Below are positions 1 through 5,464 of a stretch of DNA of 5,464 nt, piece after piece. The notes beneath the pieces were generated by a model. The model was given only the letters and a program-made list of their open reading frames with translations. It had not been told where the DNA came from and did no database searches. Source of the DNA: Candidatus Gastranaerophilales bacterium (GTDB taxonomy: Bacteria > Cyanobacteriota > Vampirovibrionia > Gastranaerophilales > Gastranaerophilaceae); assembly GCA_021205645.1 (NCBI GenBank), contig JAJPXE010000092.1:1-5464 (forward strand), in the 5' to 3' direction. A program made the position numbers and the translations under genes. Positions within the stretch are counted from its first letter, which is position 1. Each line of letters begins with the position of its first letter.

Positions 1-814
1 GAGTTATCTTAAATCCCCCGAACACAGGTATATTAAGCTCTTTAGAAATATCAAAGAATAATTCGTCCAGTTGTTCGGGATAACCGCACTCCAGAAAATC
101 ACCTGTAACAACAGCTTTTACATTCGTTCTGAAATTCTTCATATTTAGTAACTGTGTGAGCATTTTATCAATTTTATAAACAGGTTCGTTCAAATCTTCG
201 CAAAAGAAAATAAAATCTTCATCGGGTAAAAATTCAATTCCGCAGAGAGAAACAACAGAGGCTAAATTTCCGCCGAACAGTGTTCCTTTTGCTTGAACTG
301 TATTGCAGGTTTTTTGAGCGGTGAAAGAGAGTTTTTCTTTCTGTTCAACCGCTTTGTAAAAATTAGCGGTTGTAAAATCAGAAATCTTTTCAGCACCAAA
401 ATCGCCTTTTGCCATGGCACCGGAATAGGTTATCAGCCCGGAACGTTTTAGAAACATTGCTGACAGAACGGTAATATCCGAATATCCGCAAAATATTTTA
501 GGGTTGTTTTTGATTAAATCATAATCTATTTTATCAACAAGCCTGAGGCATCCGTATCCACCTCTTGCACAGATTATTGCGTCTATCTTTGGATTTTTGA
601 ACGCTTCGTGCAGGTCTGCGAGCCGATTTTCATCAGTATCGGAAAAATATTTATTTATGTTGAACAGGTGTTTGGAATAAACAACATTATATCCGTTGGT
701 TTCAAAATATTTTTTTGCCCGTTCAATAGCTTTAATATCACGCACAGCTCCTGCCGGTGCAATAAAAGCGATTGTATCACCCTTTTTTAGCGGTTTTGGT
801 TCTATATAGTTCAT
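1..814 (-). CDS. ldcA: LD-carboxypeptidase (peptidase family S66), 3'-truncated by window edge
   Basis: Family S66 enzymes are cytoplasmic serine peptidases that remove the terminal D-Ala from muropeptide tetrapeptides during cell-wall recycling. I translated the minus strand from ATG at 814-812. This gives 271 codons open to the window edge, most of a roughly 300-residue family protein. Visible motifs in order: N-terminal KKGDTIAFIAPAG (about residues 10-22), ARGGYG (83-88), the nucleophile motif GYSDIT with Ser112, FGGN (180-183), and FFCEDLNEPVYKID with the probable catalytic Glu206. The last visible residues, IPVFGGFKIT, align with the family motif ending in the catalytic His. The first base of the next codon is C, compatible with His, but that codon lies outside the window. 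The start is supported by AAAGGAAA six bases or so upstream. The gene is divergent from dnaX. The family call is secure. Exact substrate is inferred, since some S66 members are microcin-immunity proteins (MccF). Confidence 0.92.
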   Translation of the reverse strand, partial: MNYIEPKPLKKGDTIAFIAPAGAVRDIKAIERAKKYFETNGYNVVYSKHLFNINKYFSDTDENRLADLHEAFKNPKIDAIICARGGYGCLRLVDKIDYDLIKNNPKIFCGYSDITVLSAMFLKRSGLITYSGAMAKGDFGAEKISDFTTANFYKAVEQKEKLSFTAQKTCNTVQAKGTLFGGNLASVVSLCGIEFLPDEDFIFFCEDLNEPVYKIDKMLTQLLNMKNFRTNVKAVVTGDFLECGYPEQLDELFFDISKELNIPVFGGFKIT

Positions 815-818
815 ATCG

Positions 819-826
819 TTTCCTTT
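819..826 (-). promoter_or_regulatory. Ribosome binding site of the LD-carboxypeptidase gene
   Basis: Read on the minus strand this is AAAGGAAA, followed by CGAT and the ATG at 814. The AGGA core sits 6 bases from the start codon, which is normal spacing and fixes the start. It overlaps the upstream part of the dnaX promoter on the other strand. Confidence 0.75.
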
Positions 827-827
827 G

Positions 828-836
828 TGTTATAAT
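828..836 (+). promoter_or_regulatory. Extended -10 promoter of dnaX
   Basis: TGTTATAAT is a perfect TGn-TATAAT extended -10 element, a class that can work without a good -35. No convincing -35 is seen at the right distance (about 808-813 reads AGTTCA). Transcription would be expected to begin about 7 bases after the -10, near 842-844, which is only 2-4 bases before the dnaX ATG at 846. The element lies in the gap between the divergent starts, so it also falls in the 5' untranslated region or promoter of the minus-strand gene. Confidence 0.6.
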
Positions 837-845
837 AATACTATC

Positions 846-2663
846 ATGAAAGAGGGATATTTACCGTTATACAGAAAATACAGGCCGCAAAAGCTGGAAG
901 ATATTGTCGGGCAATCGCACATAAAGACTGCATTGACAAACGCAATCAATCTGGATAAGATTTCACATGCCTATCTTTTTACCGGTCCGAGAGGTACGGG
1001 AAAAACTTCAACTGCAAGAATACTTGCAAAATCGCTGAACTGCATTAACGGTCCGACAGTAAGCCCGTGCGAGGAATGCGAGAGCTGTAAATCAATCACC
1101 AATACAATCCCTATTGATGTTATAGAAATTGATGCTGCAAGCAACCGTTCTGTTGAGGATGCACACAATATACTTGAAAAAGTGCAGTATGCACCCGTAA
1201 ACGGAAAGTATAAAATCTATATTATTGATGAAGTGCACATGCTTACGACACAGGCATTTAACGCATTATTAAAAACACTTGAAGAACCGCCTAAAAATGT
1301 TATATTTATTCTGGCGACAACGGAGGCTCATAAAGTTCTTGATACGATAAAAAGCCGCTGCCAGAGGTTTGACTTCAAGCGGATAACAACCGGTGATATA
1401 GTCGAGCATCTTAAAAAGATAGCAAAAAAAGAAGATATAAAAATAACGGACGGGGCAATTACGCTGATAGCAAAGAGCTCATCCGGCGGAATGCGTGACA
1501 GTCTGGCATTGCTTGATCAGGTCAGTACAATTGGTGCGGCAAAGGAAATAACCGAAGATGATATTAATAATCTTCTTGGCAGATTATCGTTTGATGTGCT
1601 TTTAACTCTTGCGGGGCATATTGTTAATTCAGATGCTCTGTCTGCAATTCAGACTCTCGAAAAAATTTATAATGACGGAAATGAGCCTATCCAAATTTTA
1701 ACCAATTTAATGATATTTTTCAAAAATGTACTGATTGTAAAAACCTGTAATACAGAGTTGTCCGCAGAGTTAACGGGTTTGACCGAACAGCAGGTAAAAT
1801 CGCTTGATGATATAAAAGGCAGTCTTGAAACGCATCAGATAGTATTTTTGATAAACAAGACCGCTGAATATATAAAAGAACTAAAAGAAACGACCAATCA
1901 GCAACTGTGGCTTGAGGTGAGTTTGATAGATCTGTCAAATTTGTCTGACAATACTAAGTTAATGGATTTACAATCAAGAATATCGCAGCTGGAGGCATCG
2001 GGAGCATCGGGTGCGGCACCCCGGTCTGTTATACAGAATCCGCCTGTTGTATCAGCACCTGCAAAGCCGTCCATGCCTGCATTACAGGCATCAAAAACGG
2101 GTTCATTGCAGGGGGATTTAAAGTCTCAGGACGGGAATGCCATTAAGGAGCCTGTTTCATCAGATGACAGCAGTGATTTAAAGTCGTTATGGGTTCAGAT
2201 ATTAAGAGCAATTCCTTATCAGGCGGATCAGGCTTTGTTAACTCTTGCAAATCCTGTTAAGATATCGCCGGACGGAATTGTAATAACATTTAAGAACCCG
2301 AATTTTGTGCAAAAAGCAAATACGCAAGAAAAGAAAAGGTGTATTTCTGATGCTGCCGCATCTGTACTTGGCAAATCTGATATACCGGTGACAATACGTG
2401 AACCGCATGCTGATGATAAGAAGATTGAGAAAATAAAAGTCACCCTGCAGAAGAAACCGATTGTTCCGCCAAAGAGTCTTGTTGATGAGCCTGACGAAGT
2501 TACCGAACAAGAATTAGAGATGTTTTCTCAAGAGAGTGAGGCGGTGTCAACTGTAAAAGCGGGCGAAACGGATTATTCGCACTCAGACCAGAGCTGCATT
2601 ACAGGCATCAAAAACGGGTTCATTGCAGGGGGATTTAAAGTCTCAGGACGGGAATGCCATTAA
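846..2663 (+). CDS. dnaX: DNA polymerase III subunit tau/gamma (clamp loader ATPase), C-terminus altered by a tandem duplication
   Basis: DnaX is the AAA+ ATPase of the clamp loader that places the beta clamp on DNA. From the ATG at 846 it is 605 residues. Motifs in order: YRKYRPQ (9-15), Walker A GPRGTGKT (47-54), four zinc-binding Cys (66, 75, 78, 81), Walker B IIDEVH (126-131), sensor 1 LATTE (156-160), SRC with arginine finger Arg171, and sensor 2 GGMRDSL with Arg217. A collar-like helical region reaches about 365. A Ser/Ala/Pro-rich linker (385-445) and a C-terminal domain starting LWVQILRAI (448-520) follow. A perfect 517-bp tandem duplication begins at about residue 411. After Ser583 the frame enters copy 2 out of register, adds 22 unrelated residues and stops at TAA 2661-2663. 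The native ending (NMVKQLFDGKFLD) is now stranded after copy 2; without the duplication the protein would be 596 residues. All ATPase parts and the full C-terminal domain remain, so function may survive. A TTG at 825 is in frame but lies upstream of the predicted transcript start. No Shine-Dalgarno precedes 846. Confidence 0.93.
   Translation: MKEGYLPLYRKYRPQKLEDIVGQSHIKTALTNAINLDKISHAYLFTGPRGTGKTSTARILAKSLNCINGPTVSPCEECESCKSITNTIPIDVIEIDAASNRSVEDAHNILEKVQYAPVNGKYKIYIIDEVHMLTTQAFNALLKTLEEPPKNVIFILATTEAHKVLDTIKSRCQRFDFKRITTGDIVEHLKKIAKKEDIKITDGAITLIAKSSSGGMRDSLALLDQVSTIGAAKEITEDDINNLLGRLSFDVLLTLAGHIVNSDALSAIQTLEKIYNDGNEPIQILTNLMIFFKNVLIVKTCNTELSAELTGLTEQQVKSLDDIKGSLETHQIVFLINKTAEYIKELKETTNQQLWLEVSLIDLSNLSDNTKLMDLQSRISQLEASGASGAAPRSVIQNPPVVSAPAKPSMPALQASKTGSLQGDLKSQDGNAIKEPVSSDDSSDLKSLWVQILRAIPYQADQALLTLANPVKISPDGIVITFKNPNFVQKANTQEKKRCISDAAASVLGKSDIPVTIREPHADDKKIEKIKVTLQKKPIVPPKSLVDEPDEVTEQELEMFSQESEAVSTVKAGETDYSHSDQSCITGIKNGFIAGGFKVSGRECH
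2075..2089 (+). repeat. Perfect hairpin at the left duplication breakpoint
   Basis: GCCTG and CAGGC flank a 5-base loop CATTA. The pairing extends one base pair more on each side twice, giving 7-bp arms at 2073-2079 and 2085-2091. The left edge of the duplicated unit (2077/2078) falls inside the left arm. In copy 2 the left arm is destroyed by the junction, while the right arm is kept. Confidence 0.7.
2078..2594 (+). repeat. 517-bp direct tandem duplication, copy 1
   Basis: This stretch is followed directly by a second copy at an offset of exactly 517 bases. I compared the two by eye and found no mismatch. The boundary is uncertain by one base, because a C is shared at 2077, 2594 and 3111. 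The bases outside differ (2076 C versus 2593 G; 2595 T versus 3112 A). It encodes DnaX residues from about 411 to 583, that is, the linker and the whole C-terminal domain. Since 517 = 3 x 172 + 1, the copy cannot be read through in frame. Confidence 0.97.
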
Positions 2664-3111
2664 GGAGCCTGTTTCATCAGATGACAGCAGTGATTTAAAG
2701 TCGTTATGGGTTCAGATATTAAGAGCAATTCCTTATCAGGCGGATCAGGCTTTGTTAACTCTTGCAAATCCTGTTAAGATATCGCCGGACGGAATTGTAA
2801 TAACATTTAAGAACCCGAATTTTGTGCAAAAAGCAAATACGCAAGAAAAGAAAAGGTGTATTTCTGATGCTGCCGCATCTGTACTTGGCAAATCTGATAT
2901 ACCGGTGACAATACGTGAACCGCATGCTGATGATAAGAAGATTGAGAAAATAAAAGTCACCCTGCAGAAGAAACCGATTGTTCCGCCAAAGAGTCTTGTT
3001 GATGAGCCTGACGAAGTTACCGAACAAGAATTAGAGATGTTTTCTCAAGAGAGTGAGGCGGTGTCAACTGTAAAAGCGGGCGAAACGGATTATTCGCACT
3101 CAGACCAGAGC
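2595..3111 (+). repeat. 517-bp direct tandem duplication, copy 2
   Basis: This is identical to copy 1 as far as I can see. Read in the DnaX frame of copy 1 it soon hits the TAA at 2661. Read one base later it encodes the DnaX linker and C-terminal domain again, then continues into the unduplicated native 3' end of the gene. Total lack of synonymous differences means the event is very recent, is kept uniform by recombination, or is an assembly artefact. Confidence 0.97.
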
Positions 3112-3153
3112 AACATGGTAAAGCAGCTATTTGACGGCAAGTTTTTAGATTAG
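2595..3153 (+). pseudogene. dnaX: Orphaned 3' fragment of dnaX (second C-terminal domain plus native end)
   Basis: The frame shifted by +1 relative to the upstream gene stays open through copy 2 and ends at TAG 3151-3153 after NMVKQLFDGKFLD, the probable original DnaX C-terminus. It contains the domain beginning LWVQILRAI, but no ATPase part. The only early start-like codon is a TTG at 2623 with no good ribosome binding site, and no ATG occurs until close to the end. Independent translation is therefore unlikely, and a +1 ribosomal shift at the junction would be needed to join it to DnaX. It is best treated as gene debris from the duplication, or as the true 3' end of dnaX if the duplication is an assembly error. 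Confidence 0.8.
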
Positions 3154-3235
3154 TTTGTGTACATATTTGATTTTTGTTTCTCTTACTCTCAATGATACTG
3201 TTCTCCATGATAAAATACATTATATATCACCGTTT

Positions 3236-3266
3236 AGGAGAGGGTTTCTATCTTTTTTCTTCTCCT
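3236..3266 (+). terminator. Weak hairpin, possible terminator-like element
   Basis: AGGAGA (3236-3241) pairs with TCTCCT (3261-3266), and up to three more pairs (two of them G-U) can form inside, leaving a loop of about 13 bases. The T run lies in the loop and not after the stem, so this is a poor intrinsic terminator. AGAGGG within the left arm could instead pair with CCCTCT at 3305-3310, so two exclusive folds are possible. Confidence 0.25.
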
Positions 3267-3351
3267 TTGGGCGAGGATACGGGTTTTAATTATATTACCC
3301 ATACCCCTCTACAAATGGTGGATATATTTACGCCGTAACTAAAATTAATAC

Positions 3352-3380
3352 TTTACAAGCCGTTATATAGATTGTATTAT
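3352..3380 (+). promoter_or_regulatory. Sigma70-type promoter of murA operon
   Basis: TTTACA (3352-3357) and TATTAT (3375-3380) are separated by exactly 17 bases, matching TTGACA/TATAAT at 5 of 6 positions each. The predicted start near 3387 gives a leader of about 25 bases before the TTG at 3412. This would drive murA, the RWYD-repeat gene and mfd. Confidence 0.7.
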
Positions 3381-3388
3381 AGTAATAC
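3374..3388. repeat. 15-bp dyad over the murA -10 and start site (operator candidate)
   Basis: GTATTA, TAG, TAATAC is a perfect inverted repeat with 6-base arms. It covers the -10 and reaches the predicted transcription start, a classic place for a repressor to bind. AT-rich -10 regions can form such dyads by chance, so binding is inferred only. Confidence 0.4.
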
Positions 3389-3402
3389 GTTAAGTTTGAA
3401 TT

Positions 3403-3406
3403 GGAG
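3403..3406 (+). promoter_or_regulatory. Ribosome binding site deciding the murA TTG start
   Basis: GGAG lies 5 bases before the TTG at 3412. No ATG or GTG alternative exists at the N-terminus expected for the family, and residues ADKYKIHGG directly after the TTG match the usual start of MurA. Confidence 0.7.
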
Positions 3407-3411
3407 CAATT

Positions 3412-4734
3412 TTGGCAGATAAGTACAAAATACATGGCGGTAATCAACTAAAAGGCGAAGTTCTAATAGGCGGCGCAAAAAACTCTGTACTTAAGCTTAT
3501 GGCTGGCTCAATTCTTGCTAAAGGCGAAAGCAAAATATACAATGTCCCTGAACTTACGGATGTCGGGATTATGCTTGAAGTAATTAATGCTCTCGGAGTA
3601 AAAACTCATCACGATAAACAAGAACAGTCTGTTACGATTGATGCAGCCGATATAACCTCAATAACTGCCCAATATGAATATGTCAGTAAAATGAGAGCCT
3701 CATTCAATATTCTCGGAGCACTGGTTTCCAGATGTAAAGAGGCTATTGTTGCTCTGCCGGGCGGCTGTGCCATCGGTGAGAGACGGGTCGATTTCCATAT
3801 AAAAGGACTGGAAGCGCTCGGAGCAAAAATTAAAATTGAAAACGGTTATGTTCACGCAAAAGCAAACAAACTGACAGGTACTGATATATACCTTGATATT
3901 CCGTCTGTTGGTGCGACAGAAAACCTTATGCTTGCCTCAATACTTGCCGAAGGTTCTACGCGTATCCAGAATGCGGCACAGGAGCCTGAAATTATAGATC
4001 TGGCTAACTTCCTCAACACTATGGGGGCTGATATAGTCGGAGCCGGAACTTCTGAAATCGTTATTAACGGTGTCAAGCAGGATGATTTACACCCGATTGA
4101 ATATACAACCATTCCCGACAGGATTGAGGCGGGAACTTTTATGTCTGCTGTTGCAGGCACAAGAGGAAAAGCTGTTATAAGAAATGTCTACCCCGCTCAC
4201 CTAACGTTCTTTAACGATAAACTTATCAAAATGGGAGCTAATATCAAACTTATTGAGCCGACTGCAATAGAAGTATCCTGTAAAAACAGGCTTAATTCGG
4301 TTAACTTTGTAACACAGCCGTATCCGGGATTTCCGACTGATTTACAATCTATGGCAATGGTACTTCTATCAACCGCTAACGGGGTCGGAATTATCACGGA
4401 AAGCCTTTATGAAAACAGGTTTATGCAGGTACAGCACCTGCTGAGAATGGGAGCGGATATACATCAGGACCGAAACCACGCTATTATCAAAGGTATTAAA
4501 AAACTCACCGGTGCAACGGTTGGAGCAAGCGACCTAAGAGCGGGTGCCTCGCTTGTAGTTGCCGGACTTATGGCGGACGGTACCACTACTGTCGAAAATC
4601 TTCACCATATCGACAGAGGCTATGAAAAATTTGACGAAAAATTGAGAAATTTAGGAGGTAATATCGTCCGATACAGTGATGATAATAACTTTAACGAAGA
4701 AATGAGGGTAAGAGCTGATGAATCACGTTTATAA
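3412..4734 (+). CDS. murA: UDP-N-acetylglucosamine 1-carboxyvinyltransferase
   Basis: MurA transfers enolpyruvyl from phosphoenolpyruvate to UDP-GlcNAc, the first committed step of peptidoglycan precursor synthesis, in the cytoplasm. The protein is 440 residues, slightly longer than the roughly 420 usual, with the excess in a charged C-terminal tail after about 420. Visible active-site features: GGAKNS with Lys23 and Asn24, MRASF with Arg95, PGGCAIGERRVD with the catalytic Cys119 and Arg124, YPGFPTDLQ with Asp309, and HIDRGYE with Arg402. These correspond to the known EPSP-synthase-like inside-out barrel halves. Cys119 (not Asp) predicts the fosfomycin-sensitive form of the enzyme. The start is TTG, supported by GGAG five bases upstream. 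It is the first gene of a tight operon, and its last 17 bases overlap the next gene, which suggests translational coupling. No gross anomaly is seen. Confidence 0.97.
   Translation: MADKYKIHGGNQLKGEVLIGGAKNSVLKLMAGSILAKGESKIYNVPELTDVGIMLEVINALGVKTHHDKQEQSVTIDAADITSITAQYEYVSKMRASFNILGALVSRCKEAIVALPGGCAIGERRVDFHIKGLEALGAKIKIENGYVHAKANKLTGTDIYLDIPSVGATENLMLASILAEGSTRIQNAAQEPEIIDLANFLNTMGADIVGAGTSEIVINGVKQDDLHPIEYTTIPDRIEAGTFMSAVAGTRGKAVIRNVYPAHLTFFNDKLIKMGANIKLIEPTAIEVSCKNRLNSVNFVTQPYPGFPTDLQSMAMVLLSTANGVGIITESLYENRFMQVQHLLRMGADIHQDRNHAIIKGIKKLTGATVGASDLRAGASLVVAGLMADGTTTVENLHHIDRGYEKFDEKLRNLGGNIVRYSDDNNFNEEMRVRADESRL
4704..4708 (+). promoter_or_regulatory. Ribosome binding site of the RWYD-repeat gene, inside murA
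   Basis: GAGGG lies nine bases before the ATG at 4718 and within the murA coding region. It supports the start that gives a 17-bp overlap with murA. Confidence 0.5.
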
Positions 4735-5050
4735 AAGATGGTACGATCACGACCCTAAATTACTGGAAGTCATTGAACTGCTTAAAAATTATCAGGAAGA
4801 ATTATTGGAGCAGGCTGAAATTTTCTTGACTAAATTGGAAGAACAGGTATCTAAAGAGGCAATTGACAGATTTTATGAACTGATAAAACCTGTTAACGGC
4901 TGCCGCTGGTACGACAAAAACCCTACCATCTCAAAAACCGTTGAAATCCTCAGGGTCGTTCCTCCGGATGTCCAAAAAGCATGTGCGGAAAGATTTATTT
5001 CCGCTCTCAAAGATATGGGGATTGATTACGAAAGTCCTAATCAAGAATAA
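4718..5050 (+). CDS. Uncharacterised 110-residue helical protein with two RWYDxxP repeats
   Basis: I do not recognise this protein and give no function. It is small, charged and predicted to be largely helical. There is no signal peptide, membrane segment or metal-binding Cys cluster. It has two related halves. Repeat 1 (about residues 7-43) starts RWYDHDPKLLEVIELL and ends AEIFLTKLEEQ; repeat 2 (63-100) starts RWYDKNPTISKTVEIL and ends AERFISALKDM. Both share RWYD, a Pro three residues on, a Glu-x-Leu in the first helix, and an A-E-x-F-x-x-x-L helix end. They are joined by an acidic helical linker (44-62). It starts with ATG inside the murA 3' end (17-bp overlap), with GAGGG nine bases upstream. 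Its TAA overlaps the mfd ATG by one base. Coupling to both neighbours suggests it is made with them in fixed ratio, but says nothing certain about its role. Confidence 0.85.
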   Translation: MNHVYKRWYDHDPKLLEVIELLKNYQEELLEQAEIFLTKLEEQVSKEAIDRFYELIKPVNGCRWYDKNPTISKTVEILRVVPPDVQKACAERFISALKDMGIDYESPNQE

Positions 5051-5464
5051 TGAATATTTTATCTTCTGCCGTTTTTAATGAGTTTGAAAGTTATGTAAAA
5101 TCGTCAATGTCGTTTTGTGTTACGGGACTGACCGGCTTTGTACGTTTGCTTTCAATAAAAAAAATACTTGATATATCGGGCAAAAAAGTGCTTTTTATTA
5201 CCTCAACCGAACAAACTGCACTTAGATACAGTAATGATTTAGACTCATTCTTCCGTATTAATTCAGAAATTCTACCGTATCAAAACAGTTCGGTCTATGA
5301 GCCGGTAAACACAAATAAGTACGATTATGCAAAACAATTGGATATTTTATTAAAACAACCGGATTTAATTATTGCACCTGTAAAATCATTGTTGGAAAAA
5401 TTTCCCGCCACAGATTTTTTTAATAAAAATAAACTTTCACTCAAAATCGGAGATGAAATAACAC
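5050..5464 (+). CDS. mfd: Transcription-repair coupling factor Mfd, N-terminal part (cut by window edge)
   Basis: Mfd is the DNA translocase that removes stalled RNA polymerase and recruits UvrA in transcription-coupled repair. I translated 138 codons from ATG 5050, open to the right edge. The visible part matches the UvrB-like N-terminal module: VTGLTGF (24-30), a strand reading KKVLFITST (45-53), ILPYQNSSVYEP (74-85) in place of the usual LPAWETLPYE-like motif, PDLIIAPVKSLLEKFP (104-119), and LSLKIGDEI (129-137). The degenerate Walker-A-like loop lacks the GKT of UvrB, as is usual for Mfd. UvrB is excluded because the family's GVTGSGKT is missing. The helicase motifs and RNA polymerase-interacting domain lie outside the window. 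The start is coupled to the preceding gene by TAATG, with no clear Shine-Dalgarno, which suggests termination-reinitiation. Confidence 0.9.
   Translation, partial: MNILSSAVFNEFESYVKSSMSFCVTGLTGFVRLLSIKKILDISGKKVLFITSTEQTALRYSNDLDSFFRINSEILPYQNSSVYEPVNTNKYDYAKQLDILLKQPDLIIAPVKSLLEKFPATDFFNKNKLSLKIGDEIT

Larger units (their letters stand above)
3154..3411. other. Gene-free spacer between dnaX and murA
   Basis: This 258-base AT-rich spacer has no convincing reading frame. In order it holds a T-rich stretch (3168-3185), a weak hairpin (3236-3266), a CCCCTCT element (3304-3310) that could pair with AGAGGG at 3239-3244, an 11-base palindrome TTACGCCGTAA (3328-3338), and the murA promoter with its overlapping dyad (3352-3388). 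I see no clear intrinsic terminator (GC stem followed by a T run) for dnaX. Confidence 0.6.

Noticed and set aside
608..790. 60-codon plus-strand frame
   Set aside because: It lies wholly antisense to the well-supported LD-carboxypeptidase gene and has no recognisable features.
825..845. In-frame TTG at 825 as an alternative dnaX start (adds 7 residues)
   Set aside because: No ribosome binding site precedes it, the extra residues CYNNTI do not resemble DnaX, and it lies upstream of the predicted transcription start and overlaps the promoter.
1424..1430. Run of seven A in dnaX as a programmed -1 frameshift site for making gamma
   Set aside because: The frame entered after a -1 slip ends by about 1498, inside the third domain region, far too early to give a gamma-like product, and no stimulating stem-loop was evident.
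1995..2012. Short GCATCGGGA/GCATCGGGT direct repeat in dnaX
   Set aside because: It encodes the SGASGA part of the flexible linker, where simple repeats are common, and it is not at the duplication breakpoints.
2228..3027. Duplicated minus-strand frames of 71 and 90 codons in both dnaX copies
   Set aside because: They appear twice only because the DNA is duplicated, and they are antisense shadows of the DnaX C-terminal domain.
2623..3153. Separate 176-residue gene starting at TTG 2623
   Set aside because: It is a repeat of the DnaX C-terminal coding sequence created by the tandem duplication, with no promoter or good ribosome binding site.
3852..4160. 102-codon minus-strand frame
   Set aside because: It is antisense to murA, which has full catalytic motifs over this stretch.

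Overview
The window looks like a low-GC bacterial chromosome segment carrying only housekeeping genes. There is no phage, IS, CRISPR, tRNA or rRNA signal. The DnaX N-terminus (YRKYRPQ, then GPRGTGKTSTARILAKSLNC) resembles DnaX of the cyanobacterial lineage. Together with the low GC content and TTG start usage, a non-photosynthetic relative such as Vampirovibrionia/Gastranaerophilales is possible. That placement is a guess from one protein and is not secure.

Layout. (1) Positions 1-814, minus strand: the first 271 codons of an S66-family LD-carboxypeptidase (peptidoglycan recycling), cut by the window edge exactly before the codon expected to encode its catalytic His. (2) A very tight divergent promoter region, about 815-845. 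It holds the LD-carboxypeptidase ribosome binding site and an extended -10 promoter (TGTTATAAT) for dnaX, placed so close to the dnaX ATG that the mRNA should be leaderless or nearly so. (3) dnaX (846-2663), the clamp-loader tau/gamma subunit of DNA polymerase III. Its 3' part is hit by a perfect 517-bp direct tandem duplication (2078-2594 and 2595-3111). Because 517 is not a multiple of 3, the first copy runs into the second out of frame. The predicted DnaX loses its native last 13 residues, which are still encoded after copy 2, and gains a 22-residue foreign tail. Removing one copy restores a clean 596-residue DnaX. (4) A gene-free spacer (3154-3411) with a possible hairpin and a good sigma70-type promoter whose -10 lies inside a perfect 15-bp dyad. 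(5) A tight plus-strand operon: murA (TTG start, 17-bp overlap with the next gene), an unrecognised 110-residue helical protein built from two copies of an RWYDxxP repeat, and the start of mfd (TAATG overlap), cut by the right edge.

How the genes work together: LdcA and MurA act at the end and the beginning of peptidoglycan metabolism, DnaX in replisome assembly, and Mfd in transcription-coupled repair. No new multi-gene system is visible. The two points most worth attention are the frame-breaking dnaX duplication, with a breakpoint inside a perfect hairpin, and the small RWYD-repeat protein translationally wedged between murA and mfd.
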